The position numbers and the translations under genes were made by a program. Positions 31,736-44,056 of a DNA stretch of 64,000 bases are shown here, one piece after another (the first letter of the stretch is position 1; every line of letters starts with the position of its first letter). Source of the DNA: Ailurus styani (taxonomy: Eukaryota; Chordata; Mammalia; Carnivora; Ailuridae). The DNA lies in the NCBI GenBank assembly GCA_002007465.1, contig LNAC01000163.1:2186243-2250242 (forward strand), written 5' to 3'. Under the pieces are notes generated by a model. The model worked only from the letters and a program-made list of their open reading frames with translations. It was not told the origin of the DNA and did no database searches.

Positions 31736-34210
31736 GAATTAACCAGTAGGTAAGAGATTAATCAGATTTTCTCAGATGGTTCTCTCTGGACCCTTTTCTG
31801 AATGGCTTAGCATGTGTGGCTCCCATTCCCATCCAGTCCTCTGCTGGGATATCTGGAAGTCTTCTGTTAATTTCAGGACTCTTGTAAAGTCTTGAGTCTC
31901 TGCTTAAGTACTTATCCAAAGGGCTGATTTCATCATATCCTAAATCCCGACCCATCCAGCTTTGCTTCCCTCCCACAGATTCTGGGTAATGCTGTGACGG
32001 CTGCTTGGTGCTGGAGCTCCCTGGCTCTCCAGCCTGAGTGCCCTCCAGCTGGCTCTCTGAGCCCCAGTGTTCCCTGCTCTATAGCTCAGCACTGGCAGTA
32101 GGATTAGCATATCCCAAAGTCTCACTGATGTAAAGAATATATAACTGCTTGAAGTACGAAGTTAAAATGAGTCCCTCATCAGACAGAAACCTGGAGGGAA
32201 TGACATTCCCTATGAAATATATTTAACAACTCCACATTAAATGTTTAATTATTTCACGCACAATTTTATATAGGTTATTCTAAACTACTCTAAGAGGGAG
32301 CAGGACTTTTTAATCACATTTGGTAGATTCTAAATTGAAAACACGTTAATAAATGAAATCACCAAGTGCTTTGATTTCTGCAGATTTGCACCCTGCAATG
32401 CACAACAGGAGGGTCGGGGTTACCTTCTCTCCAAACGATACTCTCTTGGCACTTGAGTCGTACAGTAATTAATACGTTTGTCTTACCATCATGCTTTTTT
32501 GCTTTGGCATTTGGCCATTTACCACAAAGGAGGTGAAGGTGACAAGGATCAAAGACAGAAATGTGTAGTTCTACCTATTTTTCCTACCAAAAATTTAAGG
32601 CGCATGGTCTCTACATCATAAGTATTTGCTTTGGGTTCATATGGGGATATTCAGAAGAGCCTGGGAGAATTCTGGCCAAACTGAAAAGGAAAAGGCACCC
32701 ACAGAATTATCATTCATGTTTTCGAGCAGGTAGCAGCATATTTTTAAATGCCAAATAATATGAATAAGTACTATGTCAGAAAGCTTAAAAAATGCATCTA
32801 CATTTTAACCACTAACATCCCCTGTAGCTGTAGGTAAGCTTCCAAATGGGGGCCATGTCGCTTTAAGAAAATTAAGGCCCTAAACATAGTAGAAGCATAG
32901 CCAATTACAGTTACCAAAAATAATTCATGTCTATGTTGCTCTGTGCACAAGACATTGCTTATACCAAGAAGAGATAGGGCCTTGTGGCTTGGTAGCTCTT
33001 CACAGCTGTCAGAAAGCCAGTTTCCTTATCAGTCCAGCAGGAGTGTAATTAAAGACAATAGCCAGAGCAACTGTATTGAAAAAACAAGTCATTCGTCTTC
33101 CCCTTCCCCCACCCCTTCTGCCCACATAGTTAATCTGAACATAGCATCAGCTCCATCGTCAAGCTTTCTTCAAAAGACAGAATAATAGGAAACATATATC
33201 TGTTTCCCACTGTGGACTGTGAAGGCTGAAGAAATACTTGCTCTTATCTTGCTGTTACATTACATACAACGCAAGTAATTTAAGTCTGGAAATTCAAAAG
33301 CTCCTAAGATAGGGCAAGTTTTTGAAGAATGAGAAAATTTTTATCAGGAATAGAGAGAATCTGGGGAAATGACCTAAACTTTGGTGTTCTGGAAATGTTT
33401 AACAACAGGCCATAGAGGAGGAAAGCCCCGCTCTTCTGTAACAATTCCAGTTTCTGTGGTTAAATATCCTCACCGTGGTTGAGTCAGGCTACCAAGGTGA
33501 CATCAGAGAAAACAGAGGTGGAAAGAGAGGCACGGGAGGGGGCCAATACACAGTGTTTATGCCGCACATACAACAGATGCGCACGATCTCCAGAGCACGG
33601 ATAATCTGGACAGGATCCCAAGAACACAGATTAAAAAAAAACAAAAACAAAAAACCTAGGAAGCGGTGAATTTTGTTACCTTTGTTTTTAATGCAACTCA
33701 CTGACATTTTATATAATTTGATTTTTAATAATGGCTCTGTTTATTGCCTTGTGGAATTCCTGAGAACCTTCACCCCTCACAAACTGACCCCAGTCCACCA
33801 CGACCTACACTATATGCTGTCTGCCACGTTACTAGAGGTCAAAATAGTCCTCAAGTTATAACAGGTAGAAGAGGATGCAAAAGAACAACAGTCATTTTTT
33901 TCAACAATGGAATTTTGTCCCTTCCTTAAATCATGTTCCCAAGACCTATGTTTCTAGAATAATCTCCCCGAAGCCAGGAAAAAAAAAAAAAGAAAACTCT
34001 AGGGATATGCTCATGTGCTGTTACTAAAACAGTGAGAACACAGGTACTTTTCACAATCATGATTGTTGAGAATGCGTTTTGTAGCCCTCTCTTCATTCGC
34101 ATCTATATAACTAAAGGCTAGTAAGAAATTTTGGCTGAAGCACTGAGACATAAAAGTCATGCCCCCTGTGACGGGCAAAGCTTTGCTGAGAACTTGCAAA
34201 AGAGGTGATT
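31736..34210. other. Long, mostly unique stretch, no gene seen
   Basis: No repeat recognised over about 2.5 kb, the longest such stretch with 38.7-41 kb. 32380-32560 (TCF-like ATCAAAG, SOX-like ACAAAGG, TAATTAA) and 32820-33180 are motif-dense. Short frames at 32943-33185 and elsewhere have no support. Confidence 0.4.
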
Positions 34211-34227
34211 AAAAAACACTTACGCGG

Positions 34228-34420
34228 GGTGCCTGGGTGGCTCAGTGGGTTAAAGCCTCTGCCTTCGGCTCAGGTCATGATCTCAGGGTCCTGGGATCGA
34301 GGCCCACATCGGGCTCTCTGCTCAGCAGGGAGCCTGCTTCCTCCTCTCTCTCTGCCTGCATCTCTGCCTACTTGTGATCTCTCTCTCTGTGTCAAATAAA
34401 TTAATAAATCTTTAAAAAAA
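34228..34420 (+). mobile_element. CAN-SINE, GGGTTAAAGCC form
   Basis: Complete; 17-bp perfect target duplication aaaaaacacttacgcgg at 34211-34227 and 34421-34437. Confidence 0.97.
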
Positions 34421-34439
34421 AAAAAACACTTACGCGGAC

Positions 34440-35400
34440 TTCTACTTCTGGGAAGATGGAGCTGACCTACTTCTCCCTGTCTCTTCCACTAAGTTACAAC
34501 TAAAAACCCTGGATATTATATATAAAACAAATGAAAGTCCCTGAAAGGCAGGGAGAAAAGACAGGAGAGTTAGGGAGTAACACAGAGGTGAGTTTCCTGG
34601 CTTATGTTTTTGCCTCGTAAGTCCCAGAGTAGAGCTGAAGAAGCCAGCAACCCAGAAACACCAATGGGGGAGACTAAAAAGCCCTCCAAAAGTCTGCGCT
34701 CTCTAGCCAAAGGACCTTGTGAGGATGGAGCAGTCCTGTATCTTGACTATACTGATATCAATGAGCTGGCTGTGATACTGTACTTCAGTTTTGCAAGAGG
34801 TATTCACTGGGGAAAAGTGAGTAAAGGGTATCCAGCATCTGTCTGAATTATTTCATACAACTGCATGTGAATTTATAACTATGTCAAAATCAAAAATGTA
34901 ATTTTAAAAAAATGGTTATGTGTCTCCTACTCCCTCACCTATCAAGATGTAAAAGGGTCAGAAGTCAGAGATTAGGAGGCTTGGAGAAAGTTACTGGGGT
35001 ACCAAGAGGCCCATCCTCTCTCCCAAGGTAGTGAACTAGGGACTGTTTTCCCCATTCCTGCAAATGAAAATAGAAGGCCTGCAAATCAAATCATGAAGAG
35101 CACCTAGAGAACATGTTGGCCCCTAGAGATGGGAACATATAAACTGACTCCCACCTGAAAAATCTAAAAGGCAAGAAACCAGCTAGCTAGAGGTTTTGGT
35201 AGAAAAGCAAAGAGAGGTGGCTGCTTGGGACAGCCTATGATCCTGAAGTTTGTGAAACAAAAGATTCGTAATTATTTCCTGTAGACCAGATGGAGACCAT
35301 GCACAAGATAGCTAAAATGGGTCTTCGTAACTGGTCCAAGAGAGTCCCTGGAGGGGCAGAAAGACCTCAGCGGGAAGAAGCTCGGATGCTTCTGAGTTCC
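34440..35400 (+). mobile_element. Ancient L1 5' UTR-like sequence
   Basis: 'acttctgggaagatggagct', 'ctaaaaaccctggatattat', 'tgaaaggcagggagaaaaga' and later 'aagaaaccagctagctagag' resemble the L1M 5' UTR. The stretch is interrupted by an L1 3' end at 34730-34912. Boundaries uncertain beyond 35230. Confidence 0.45.
34730..34912 (+). mobile_element. Ancient L1 (L1M/L1ME) 3' terminus
   Basis: 'actgatatcaatgagctggc', 'gatactgtacttcagttttg', 'aagaggtattcactggggaa', 'gtaaagggtatccagcatct', 'attatttcatacaactgcat' and a short A-tail reproduce the L1M 3' end. Confidence 0.78.
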
Positions 35401-35743
35401 TAGGGATAAGGAAGTTTTCTAAACCTCCATTCAGAAGAGAAATGCCAATGTCAATGGAATGGTGCCTTTCCTCTTCTGAGGAATCAATTACCAAGGTCAG
35501 CAACATGGGGAAAGAGCAGAAGACTCACGTGGGTAGAGAACACAGAGCAGCAAATGCTCTATCATGTATGTTCACAAGTGGAGTTTTCTTGTGTTGCCTC
35601 AAGATGGCAAACAATCGTTACTGGTTCTCAAACTGATCAATCCTGAGGGCTTTGGAAAACAGGGGCTTGTAGATCATCTCCTTTTTAACCATCACATAAA
35701 CAGGTCAGGGTCTTCACGGCTGACATGCACTTTGAATTGTTTT

Positions 35744-35944
35744 CTGTTGTTGTTGTTTTTTAAGATTTTATTTATTTATTTGACAGAGAGACAGTGAGAG
35801 AGGGAACAAAAGCAGGGGGAGAGGAAGAGGGAGAAGCCGACTCCTCACTGAGCACAGAGCCTGACATGGGCTCGATCCCAGGACCCTGGGATCAGGACCC
35901 GAGTGGAAGGCAGATGCTTAATGACTGAGCCACCCAGGTGCCCC
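35744..35944 (-). mobile_element. CAN-SINE, older caniform form, antisense
   Basis: Target duplication tgaattgtttt at 35733-35743 and 35945-35955. Poly-T side contains a (TTG)n run. Confidence 0.93.
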
Positions 35945-35955
35945 TGAATTGTTTT

Positions 35956-37221
35956 TTAATGAACACAATGACAACAAACACAGCAAGAGTAAATTCATTA
36001 AAAGGAAGGAATTCAATGGAATCGTTTTTTCCCCCTAAACATACTTCTGATGCTGCAGTCTTCTGTGAGAAGACATACTTTTATGGGCTTCTCTCTTACT
36101 TCTCCTGCCCACCTCACACCCCTGCTCTGAACCCACCCTCACCCCATTCTCTTCTCCAAAGACAGAAGATTCTAATTCTGAGTCATATTCCAGGGCACAT
36201 ACCACATAAGCTAGTGGGTAGAACCGCCATGCGGAAAAGGGTCAGCAGGTGACTATGCTTTCTTCTTTCTCTTGGTTGTTTGCTGCTGGACTGATGAGCT
36301 GACCCATGTCCTGAACATGCACGGTCTTAGGATGATAAAATGATTCTCAAGAGATGTTAAGACGAATAAAAGGAGGTTATAAGAAATTACAAGAGTATGT
36401 AATATCTTGCTTCTGGTGGCTTTTATTCCATTCTTTTTCTAAAAAGACATCTTAACATACTTTTTTTATTTTGTACCCAATAACTCTATTATTCAAAATC
36501 CTTGAAGTTCTAATTCTGCTGCCTGTTTCTGGTGACTCTAACTCAAGGTGGATTGTTTCCTTGCGCGTTGTGTACTTTCACATAAAAAGCTCATGGTTAT
36601 CTAGACATCCTTGGGGCTGACTTGAGGATGTGTGTTTGCTTCCTTCAGAGGCCTTGGGGCTCTTTCCACACTAGGACTTTCATATTAACTTCTTGGTTTG
36701 AGGATTACTGGATATGAATCAAATGCCCAGGGTGAATAAAAGGACTGTGATTACATGTTCTTAGAGAATACCTTTGTCCTGCCCAGAGCTCAGATGGAGA
36801 CACACAAATTACAATCCCATCTCCCTTTGTATGTGGATTGATTTTTTTTTTCTAGTTCGCCCTTTCCTGGCCATTCAGCCTTTGAGGACCACGGCCTTAG
36901 ACTGGATGGGTCCCCATCCTCAGCACAAGGTATCGTCCCTACTCCCAAACCTAAGCTCCTTGACTACCGGCAGCCTCTCCCAGGGCAAACCGTACCTCAG
37001 CATCCACTCACTCCTGTCTTTACTTTTTGTTCTGGTCCTTAACGATTTCTCTTTCCCTTGCACTCAGTTATCCTTCAAATAGATATCTGTTATATTTTAC
37101 CTAGTTTCCCAGGCATTCTGTAACAGGAAAGATTTCAGGTTATCTAATCTCTAAATTGCCAAAAGAGAAGTCCAGTATGTAGAGAATTCAATTTGATATA
37201 TATTATATAGTCTATCACATC
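35956..37221. other. Unique-looking sequence, no gene seen
   Basis: Open frames of 102-104 codons at 35938-36252 (starting in a SINE) and 36774-37082 have no recognisable domains or splice context. Confidence 0.4.
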
Positions 37222-37383
37222 AATGCTTCTCAGACTTTTATTTACATAAAAATCAGCTGAGGATCTTGATAAAATGCACATTCTGATTCCAGGTCTGGGA
37301 TGGGGGTAAAGAGTAGACTTTTCTAACAAGCTCCCAGGTAAGGCCAGTACTGTTGATCTGCAAACCACGCACTGAATAGCAAG
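37222..37383 (+). mobile_element. MER5-family hAT-Charlie element
   Basis: 'aatgcttctcagacttttat', 'tcagctgaggatcttgataa', 'aatgcacattctgattccag', 'gtctgggatgggggtaaaga', 'ttctaacaagctcccaggta', 'ctgcaaaccacgcactgaat', 'agcaag': near full length, sense. Confidence 0.85.
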
Positions 37384-37394
37384 TTTCTGGATGA

Positions 37395-37515
37395 ACATGT
37401 TTTTAAGTAGTAATTATCTACAGATATATTATAAGTGATTTAATCTTATCCTTTATACTTTTCCATGTTTTCTGAATTTGTTTCAATAATTTGACAAACA
37501 AATAATGATATTATT
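37395..37515 (+). mobile_element. Possible L1 3' end
   Basis: 'atcttatcctttatactttt' and 'catgttttctgaatttgttt' resemble an L1M 3' tail. Confidence 0.4.
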
Positions 37516-38010
37516 TCCATTTTTAAGAAAACATACTCAGTTTATAATCACTTTATGTTTTAGGATCTCATAATCCTACTAAATCTGCTTTACTCCTTCT
37601 GTCTCCACTGTCTTAGTTTTGCTCACCACTACACTTCACACAGAAGAATGTGACTTCCCTGGAGGGAAAGAACTGTACCTTATTGTATCTCTAGCAAGAT
37701 CTTATATTCAGAAAGCAAAATATTTCTAAAGAACAAACAACTCTGGTCCTCTTTCAACCTCTAACTTTAAAACCAAGTATATAACAAGGGTACCAGCATC
37801 GTTTACTCCTTTAATAAACATTAATATGCCAGGTGGAACCATCAGTCTCTACACATAAGGAGCTTTAGAGTTATAGCTACCTGTACAGATAGGGTCAAAT
37901 AATCAACATCTCAGTTATAATAATAATAGCTAACACTTATTGAACAACCACTGGATGCCACGCATCTGACATGTGTTATAGGAGGTACTATTATTTTCCT
38001 CATTTTACTT

Positions 38011-38190
38011 ATTTTTTTAAAGATTTTATTTATTTATTTGACAGAGAGAGACAGTAAGAGAGGGAACACAAGCGGGGGGGTGGGAGAGGAAGAAGGAGGC
38101 CTCCCGCTGAGCAGGGAGCCCCATGCGGGGCTCAATCCCAAGACCCCAGGATCACAACCTGACCCAAAGGCAGACACTTAATGTGCCCCT
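38011..38190 (-). mobile_element. CAN-SINE, older form, 5'-truncated
   Basis: Body 'ACAGAGAGAGACAGTAAGAG', 'CTCAATCCCAAGACCC'; the head ends at 'ACACTTAATGTGCCCC', missing the usual 'GAGCCACCCAGG'. Target duplication not clear. Confidence 0.85.
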
Positions 38191-38199
38191 TATTTTATG

Positions 38200-38381
38200 T
38201 TTTTAAAGATTTTATTTATTTACTTGACAGAGAGAGAGAGAGCACAAGCAGGGGAAGTATCAGAGGGAGAAGCAGGCTCCTCACTAAGCCAGGAGCACAA
38301 TGCAGGGCTCAATCCCAGGACCCTGGGATCATGACCTGAGCTGAAGGCAGACACTTGACCAACTAAGCCACCCAGGTGCCC
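38200..38381 (-). mobile_element. CAN-SINE, older caniform form, antisense
   Basis: Complete head ending CAACTAAGCCACCCAGGTGCC. It lies directly next to the preceding SINE in the same orientation. Confidence 0.9.
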
Positions 38382-38476
38382 CTTATCCTTTTTTATCGAT
38401 GAGAAAAGCTAAAGCTTGTAGAGGTAGATAAATTTCCCATGGTCAATCCACTAGTAAATTGTAGAACAAGAATTTA

Positions 38477-38672
38477 TTTTTTTTATTTTTTTTTAAGATT
38501 TTATTTATTTATTTGACAGAGAGAGACAGATCACAAGTAGGCAGAGAGGCAGAGGGGGAAGAAGGCTCCCTGCTGAGCAGAGAGCCCAATACGGGGCTTG
38601 ATTCCAGGACCCTGGGATCATGACCTGACCTGAAGGCAGAGGCTTAACCCACTGAGCCACCCAGGCGCCCCG
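38477..38672 (-). mobile_element. CAN-SINE, antisense, intermediate form
   Basis: Head ends GCAGAGGCTTAACCCACTGAGCC, between the old and GGGTTAAAGCC forms. Target duplication agaacaagaattta at 38463-38476 and 38673-38686. Confidence 0.95.
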
Positions 38673-38742
38673 AGAACAAGAATTTAAAGTCATGTTATCC
38701 TGACTCTGGAATCCAAATTCTTACCCACCAGGCTATACTACA

Positions 38743-41079
38743 GTCACACATAAATTTCAAGGCACTCTGGCTAAGGCATGAAGCAAAGAGAACAACGAAA
38801 GGCCAGCAGGAGAGGGACCACACTGAGATCCAGGCTTTTCTCATTCACGTGGACATGAACTATGGGTTGAGGATGGATAAACTACTGCAAACACCAGCCT
38901 CACCAAAGACACACCCAAGATCTGGTCCAAAGCAGTTTAACTCCAACTTAGATGAAATATAGAGGCTGAGTCCGCTACTGCCCTTGACTCCCACTGGAAC
39001 AGCTCTCTCTGCAACAGTCCTAGGCTGTCAGATGTCCAGCTGTAGGCAACAGAGGGAGAAAATAAAGTTGGGGACTCTGTGGTAGGGAAAGGCATGAAAG
39101 CACAGAAGCCAGTATGGTGACACCAAATTTCACTGATGTGCTAAAGAGAGCCCACTATTTAGTAAACACTCTTTATTAGGATGAAGAAATTAGGATTTTC
39201 ACAATGTGCTATGGTATTTGAAAATGCCATTGCCCGGGTCTGGAGGACACAGCTCTGTAAAATTTATAGTTCCTGGATTTTAAACAGAAGACAAATTCAG
39301 AAGAGGGTCTGTCAAGTTGAAAGCATGAAAAGCTAAAGGTAAAGGGATTGAGGAGTGAGCTCCTGAGTGGTACTTTTAAGTTGTTAGATAGACAAATAAT
39401 CAGTGCCAACAAACATCAAGGATGCTTATGCCCACTTACTGCAGATGCAACCTCTTCTAAAGAAAAGGTATTTTCAAAAACTCAAACTAAATGGGATAGA
39501 GTAAAATTCTCACATCTGAATAGAGTGTTACAGAGCCTTGAAAATCTCATTGTAACTATCTATACCATTGTTTGCCACCTATAAAAATTCTACCTAGAAA
39601 AATCAAGAGGAAAAAACTGTACACATTCTTTAATAATAACTCATGGTCTTGAGTATTCTGAAAATAAGCATTATGTAATTATTCAACTATCAGATTCTTG
39701 CCTGAGGCTGATGAACCTCAGAACACGAGGCAACGTGTAAATGAAGCCATGGCCAAGGGTCAGTTTTTATGATGGCAATTCAGGGTCACTCTGTTTCATG
39801 ACTGCCACCTGACCCCTCACTGCAGCCAGTGGCAAGGGAACAAAGCAAGAGAGGTAGAAACAGTCCTAGTGATCGCAGAGGAATGGCACTGCTTTTCCAT
39901 ATAAAGGAAAACATATTATTAGGTCATGGCTGACATTTAGTAGGTAATTCACTCAAATGACTTACCACTTCCTACCCTGTAATTTCATGTGATTCTTCTT
40001 TTAATAGCACACTGAACAGATGCACATTTCCCATTTACATTCAAAATGACAGCAAATTCTCTTTCCACCAATATGGCTCTTGTGAACAATGAGGAAAGAG
40101 AAGGCAAATGTTCTAGGGAACCGCACAGATCTCTGGCCCTTGCTCCCTGTCTCATCATTCCTCTGCTTCCACCTGCCCTCTTCACCTCGATGAGCCCCTT
40201 CCCTGTAGTCCCTTTATATCCTTTGACATTCTATTCTTCCCTCTCTCAGCCCCTGAAAATGTGAATGTACTCATCACTTAATTGATACAGATAGGTTCAT
40301 GACAGATATATTTTACTGTGAAGAATCTGAAGAGATCATCCAATTCTCAGGCATGAGAAAGATGACCCTTCTCCCTTTCTCTCACTGTAATACCTGTCTT
40401 CACCCATCCATTCATTAAAGGTTTGCTGTGACGTTTAAATGCATTTTGGATAGTATAAGAGAAATAGAGTAGACCCTAGATAACTAATCCCCTTTTCTTT
40501 TCCATTCCTTTCCCCTACCTTACCCCCACTTTACACAGAGCTCTCCTCTCCTTAAAAAAATAAATTTTGAAGAATGCTTTTGAGGGATGTGTAATACCCT
40601 ATTGATTGTTAAATTGGCCTTTAAAACATTTCTTAAAGACTGTGTGCACACATACCCTTTGTTCCCATGGCTTTTCATCTTTATATGAGCACCACCAGTA
40701 ATACTTAGCCACCTAAAGTTTAAGTTTTTTCTGAGGATTAAGTTGAAGGCTTGCAAGTCTTCTTGCAGAAGATAAAAAAACAGTCTCTGGCACATAATGT
40801 CCTTCTTCCATCAAGCATTTTTTAAATAAGAAAATTAACATCCCCAAGTTTAGTAAAAACAATTTGATTCAAAGGAGAATTGATTGCTGCAGATGGTCCT
40901 CAAATTCTGTTGCAGTTTTGGAAAACATTCTTCCCAAGTAACCGAAAATGATTAATCTAATACAAAAAAATTAGAACTCAGTTCTGCCATAGAAAATGGC
41001 TCTTGCTAGAGCCAGCGTCTTGCATTTCTGCAGAGCTGGAATTGAGAAAGAATATCAGGTCATACAGAGGCAACAGGTT
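38743..41079. other. Long mostly unique stretch, no gene seen
   Basis: No repeat recognised in about 2.3 kb. Short frames (e.g. 40046-40264 plus, 40520-40795 minus) show no domain, start or splice support. Confidence 0.4.
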
Positions 41080-41560
41080 AAAATATTTGTCAATTGTGGG
41101 GTAGCTCATATTATTGTTGGCAAATATTTTCTCCCTACCTTACAAGAGGTAACTTTGTTGTTTGCCATGATTCCTGCAAGGCAGAGCACATCTCACTGCC
41201 CATAGTCAGACTTGGCCATGGACTTGACTGGGCAATGAATGTCAGCAGAAATGACAGCGTGCTTACTCCAAGCAGGAGCTTATTTAAGAGGCCTGCTCTT
41301 GCTTTTTAATCTCTGCCTAAAGGATAGCATATCCTAGATGGAATGCCCCATTAGCCTGGATTCCAAAATGAAGACTCATGGAAAAGATCCATATGGAACA
41401 GAGCCCTGGCCACAGCTGCAAACACAGGCAACCGGCAGCAGTAGTGGCAAGCCTGAACCCATCCACAGAGGACGTGCAACGGGACAGAGAGATAAATCTT
41501 CATTGTTATTTGGCACTGAGATTTGGGGGTTGCTTTTTATCATAGATTATCATGATTGCC
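41080..41560 (+). mobile_element. MLT/MaLR-type LTR
   Basis: 'caattgtggggtagctcata', 'ggcaaatattttctccctac', 'tgccatgattcctgcaaggc', 'gggcaatgaatgtcagcaga', then near the 3' end 'atcttcattgttatttggca', 'ctgagatttgggggttgc'. The order matches an old ERVL-MaLR LTR; subtype not determined. Frames across it are chance. Confidence 0.55.
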
Positions 41561-42432
41561 TACCCAAAGAATGGGGAGACTAGGTTTCTGCATTCTAGGA
41601 AAAAGAACATTTATAGAATATTTGCTCAAGACTAACTACTATTCTAGGAGTTTTCATGAAATTGCCCACCAATCAGATGTCAAAAAACAAACAAACAAAA
41701 AAAAAAAAACTCTTGAGTCTCATCCAGAAAATGAAAGGTTAGGGTTCTATAACCTCTCAGTAAGTTTCCAGAGCTGGCATTCTATTATGAGTTCCTTACT
41801 GGAGCCATTCAGAAAAGTAAAATTCACTACATAATTTACAGTCACTAAATTTTCAAGAGAGTGGATATCCAGCCAAGAGTGGATATCTGGCCCTACATTT
41901 TATTCATAATATGACTGATGTTTTAATGTACCAAGAATTATTAGTACCATTTTCAGAGAAAATTCTCTTCCAGTTCACTAATGTTTGAAACTTTTTATTT
42001 CCAAAGTTTTTTTATTTCATATTCAAAACCCATTTTGAATAAACCCATTTTTATTTCCTATATTCACCTACTTAATACCTAACTACCAAAAATGTTGGAA
42101 TTCTTCCATTTTTAATGGCAATCTTCAATTATATTTTAGCTTCCTTTTATATCCCCATGATTTTCATTAAGATGCTTGTAAGCATAATAATAATAAAGTG
42201 AATCTAATAATTTGTCTTTTCCAAAAGTTTTTAAGTGATAACAGCGATATCATCAAAAGATTTCAAGTCATCAGAGTCTAGTATTATTAAAGATCAATAC
42301 TGTCACCATTAATGAGACATAGGCATTGTTCTGGGAAGGGAAATACATCTAGAGTTTGATAAATGGATTTCAAATAAAGAGCAGAAATAATCTAGCCAGG
42401 CTGAAAGAAAGCTTTTAAAGCCTGGCAACATC
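41561..42432. other. AT-rich sequence, no gene seen
   Basis: Contains a small direct duplication at 41858-41892 (AGAGTGGATATC twice, 22 bp apart). Otherwise unrecognised. Confidence 0.4.
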
Positions 42433-42446
42433 AAACATGATATTCT

Positions 42447-42651
42447 TTTTTTTTTTTTACTTTTTTTTTTAAGATTTTATTTATTTGACAGAGAAAGACA
42501 CAGCGAGAGAGGGAACACAAGCAGAGGGAGAAGGAGAGAAGCAGGCTTTCCACTGATCAGGGAGCCTGATGTGGGGCTTGATCCCAGGACCCTGGGATCA
42601 TGACCTGAGCCAAAGGCAAGATGCTTAACAACTGAGCCACCCAGACACCCC
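42447..42651 (-). mobile_element. CAN-SINE, older caniform form, antisense
   Basis: Target duplication aaacatgatattct at 42433-42446 and, with one change, 42652-42665. The tail is interrupted by 'AC' between two T-runs. Confidence 0.94.
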
Positions 42652-42956
42652 AAATATGATATTCTAAAGCAAAATTCTCCTATTCCTCTTCTGATTTGAA
42701 AAAAAAAATTATAGAAAGATATGATTCACATTTTATAGTGCTATTAATATTTTTAACTATTTTATTCAACATTTTAACTATATACCTGTTGGGTAGAACA
42801 AGAAATCTATAAATGTGCCAATCTCTTTAGTTCTAAGCAAAGAATGATAAGCTGTTGGGACAGAATTAGAAACACGGTATTAGAAAAAATATATGAAGGC
42901 TATTTTTTTCCAAAGTATATTATTAAAATTTACTGTTATGAACACTCACTTATTTA

Positions 42957-43145
42957 TTTATTTTTGAAAGATTTCATTTATTTATTTGAGAGAGAGAGAG
43001 TGAGAAAGCACGGGGGAGAGGGTCAGAGGGAGAAGCAGACTCCTTGCTGAGCAGGGAGCCCGACATGGGACTCGATCCCAGGACCCCGGGATCATGACCT
43101 GAGCTGAGGGCAGGGGCTTAACCAACTGAGCCACCCAGGTACCTC
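42957..43145 (-). mobile_element. CAN-SINE, older caniform form, antisense
   Basis: Target duplication atgaacactcacttattta at 42938-42956; the right copy 43146-43160 lacks four bases (atgaacacttattta). Confidence 0.92.
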
Positions 43146-43160
43146 ATGAACACTTATTTA

Positions 43161-43439
43161 ACATATGCACTGTTATATCTGTACATGACATAAAAGCACA
43201 GACTAGAAATTAAAAAGGTAAACTTAGATAAGGGGATTATGTAAATGCTGCTATGATTGTCTTATGATATACTAATTTTAACGTCATATTTATATATGTT
43301 AATTTTAGTAAATCTAACCAATCTATGTTCTTTTCAGAAAACATATACATCACAAGTAAAAAAGAAAACAAAAGCATCCATATTCCTACACAAATTCCAA
43401 ATTCTTTGAGTCTTTTGTCTCTGTGTATTTATATGAATA
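43161..43439. other. AT-rich sequence, no gene seen
   Basis: Nothing recognised. Confidence 0.35.
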
Positions 43440-44036
43440 GAGGGAAAAAACAGAGTTTCCACTTCAAGGATATTTTCAGAATAGCCATCCTACTGAGAAC
43501 AACAAAAAGATGGACACAATGTTTCAAAATATATATTTGCAATAAACGTTGGTCTCAAAGAACTACCAAGGCAGTGAGAAGTTGCGGGACCAAGATTTAA
43601 GAGAAAAAGGAAACCAAGAGGGTAATTCCAGAACTCAGGGCACTATTCCCTCTGGGCAAATTGCCAGTTCTGAAAATGATAAACAACAAATAAGAAGCTG
43701 AAAAGGTGAGCACAATTTTCTTCACTCTCATAGGACTAGGGGAATAAAAATTTGAGTTTAAGGCATGCCAAAAAGGAGGGGCTCAGTGAACACTCTACAG
43801 CTTCTGTGAGATTCTCAAAGAGCATAAGGGAGAATTAGAAACAGACAAGCCCTCACAAGAACTGAAACTCAGATTTCAATCTGGTCTCAGGTTCTGATGG
43901 GATGACATTGATTCCGTCCCGATGAACTGCATACAAAAGCCAAAGGAAATGTTCCTGGTAGAAAAAAAACATCACCCAGAGCCTCGGATATCTCTAAAAC
44001 TTTTTATAAAAAATGCTTGCCCCTCGATTAAAAAAA

Positions 44037-44056
44037 AACACACACACACACACACA
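44037..44056. repeat. (AC)n microsatellite
   Basis: About ten AC units inside the decayed L1. Confidence 0.9.

Larger units (their letters stand above)
37918..38742 (-). mobile_element. MIR, antisense, split by three SINEs
   Basis: Segments 37918-38010 ('aataatagctaacacttatt', 'gaggtactattattttcctc'), 38382-38476 ('tatcgatgagaaaagctaaa', 'tggtcaatccactagtaaat') and 38687-38742 ('tgactctggaatccaaattc', 'taccca') join as one MIR. Confidence 0.88.
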
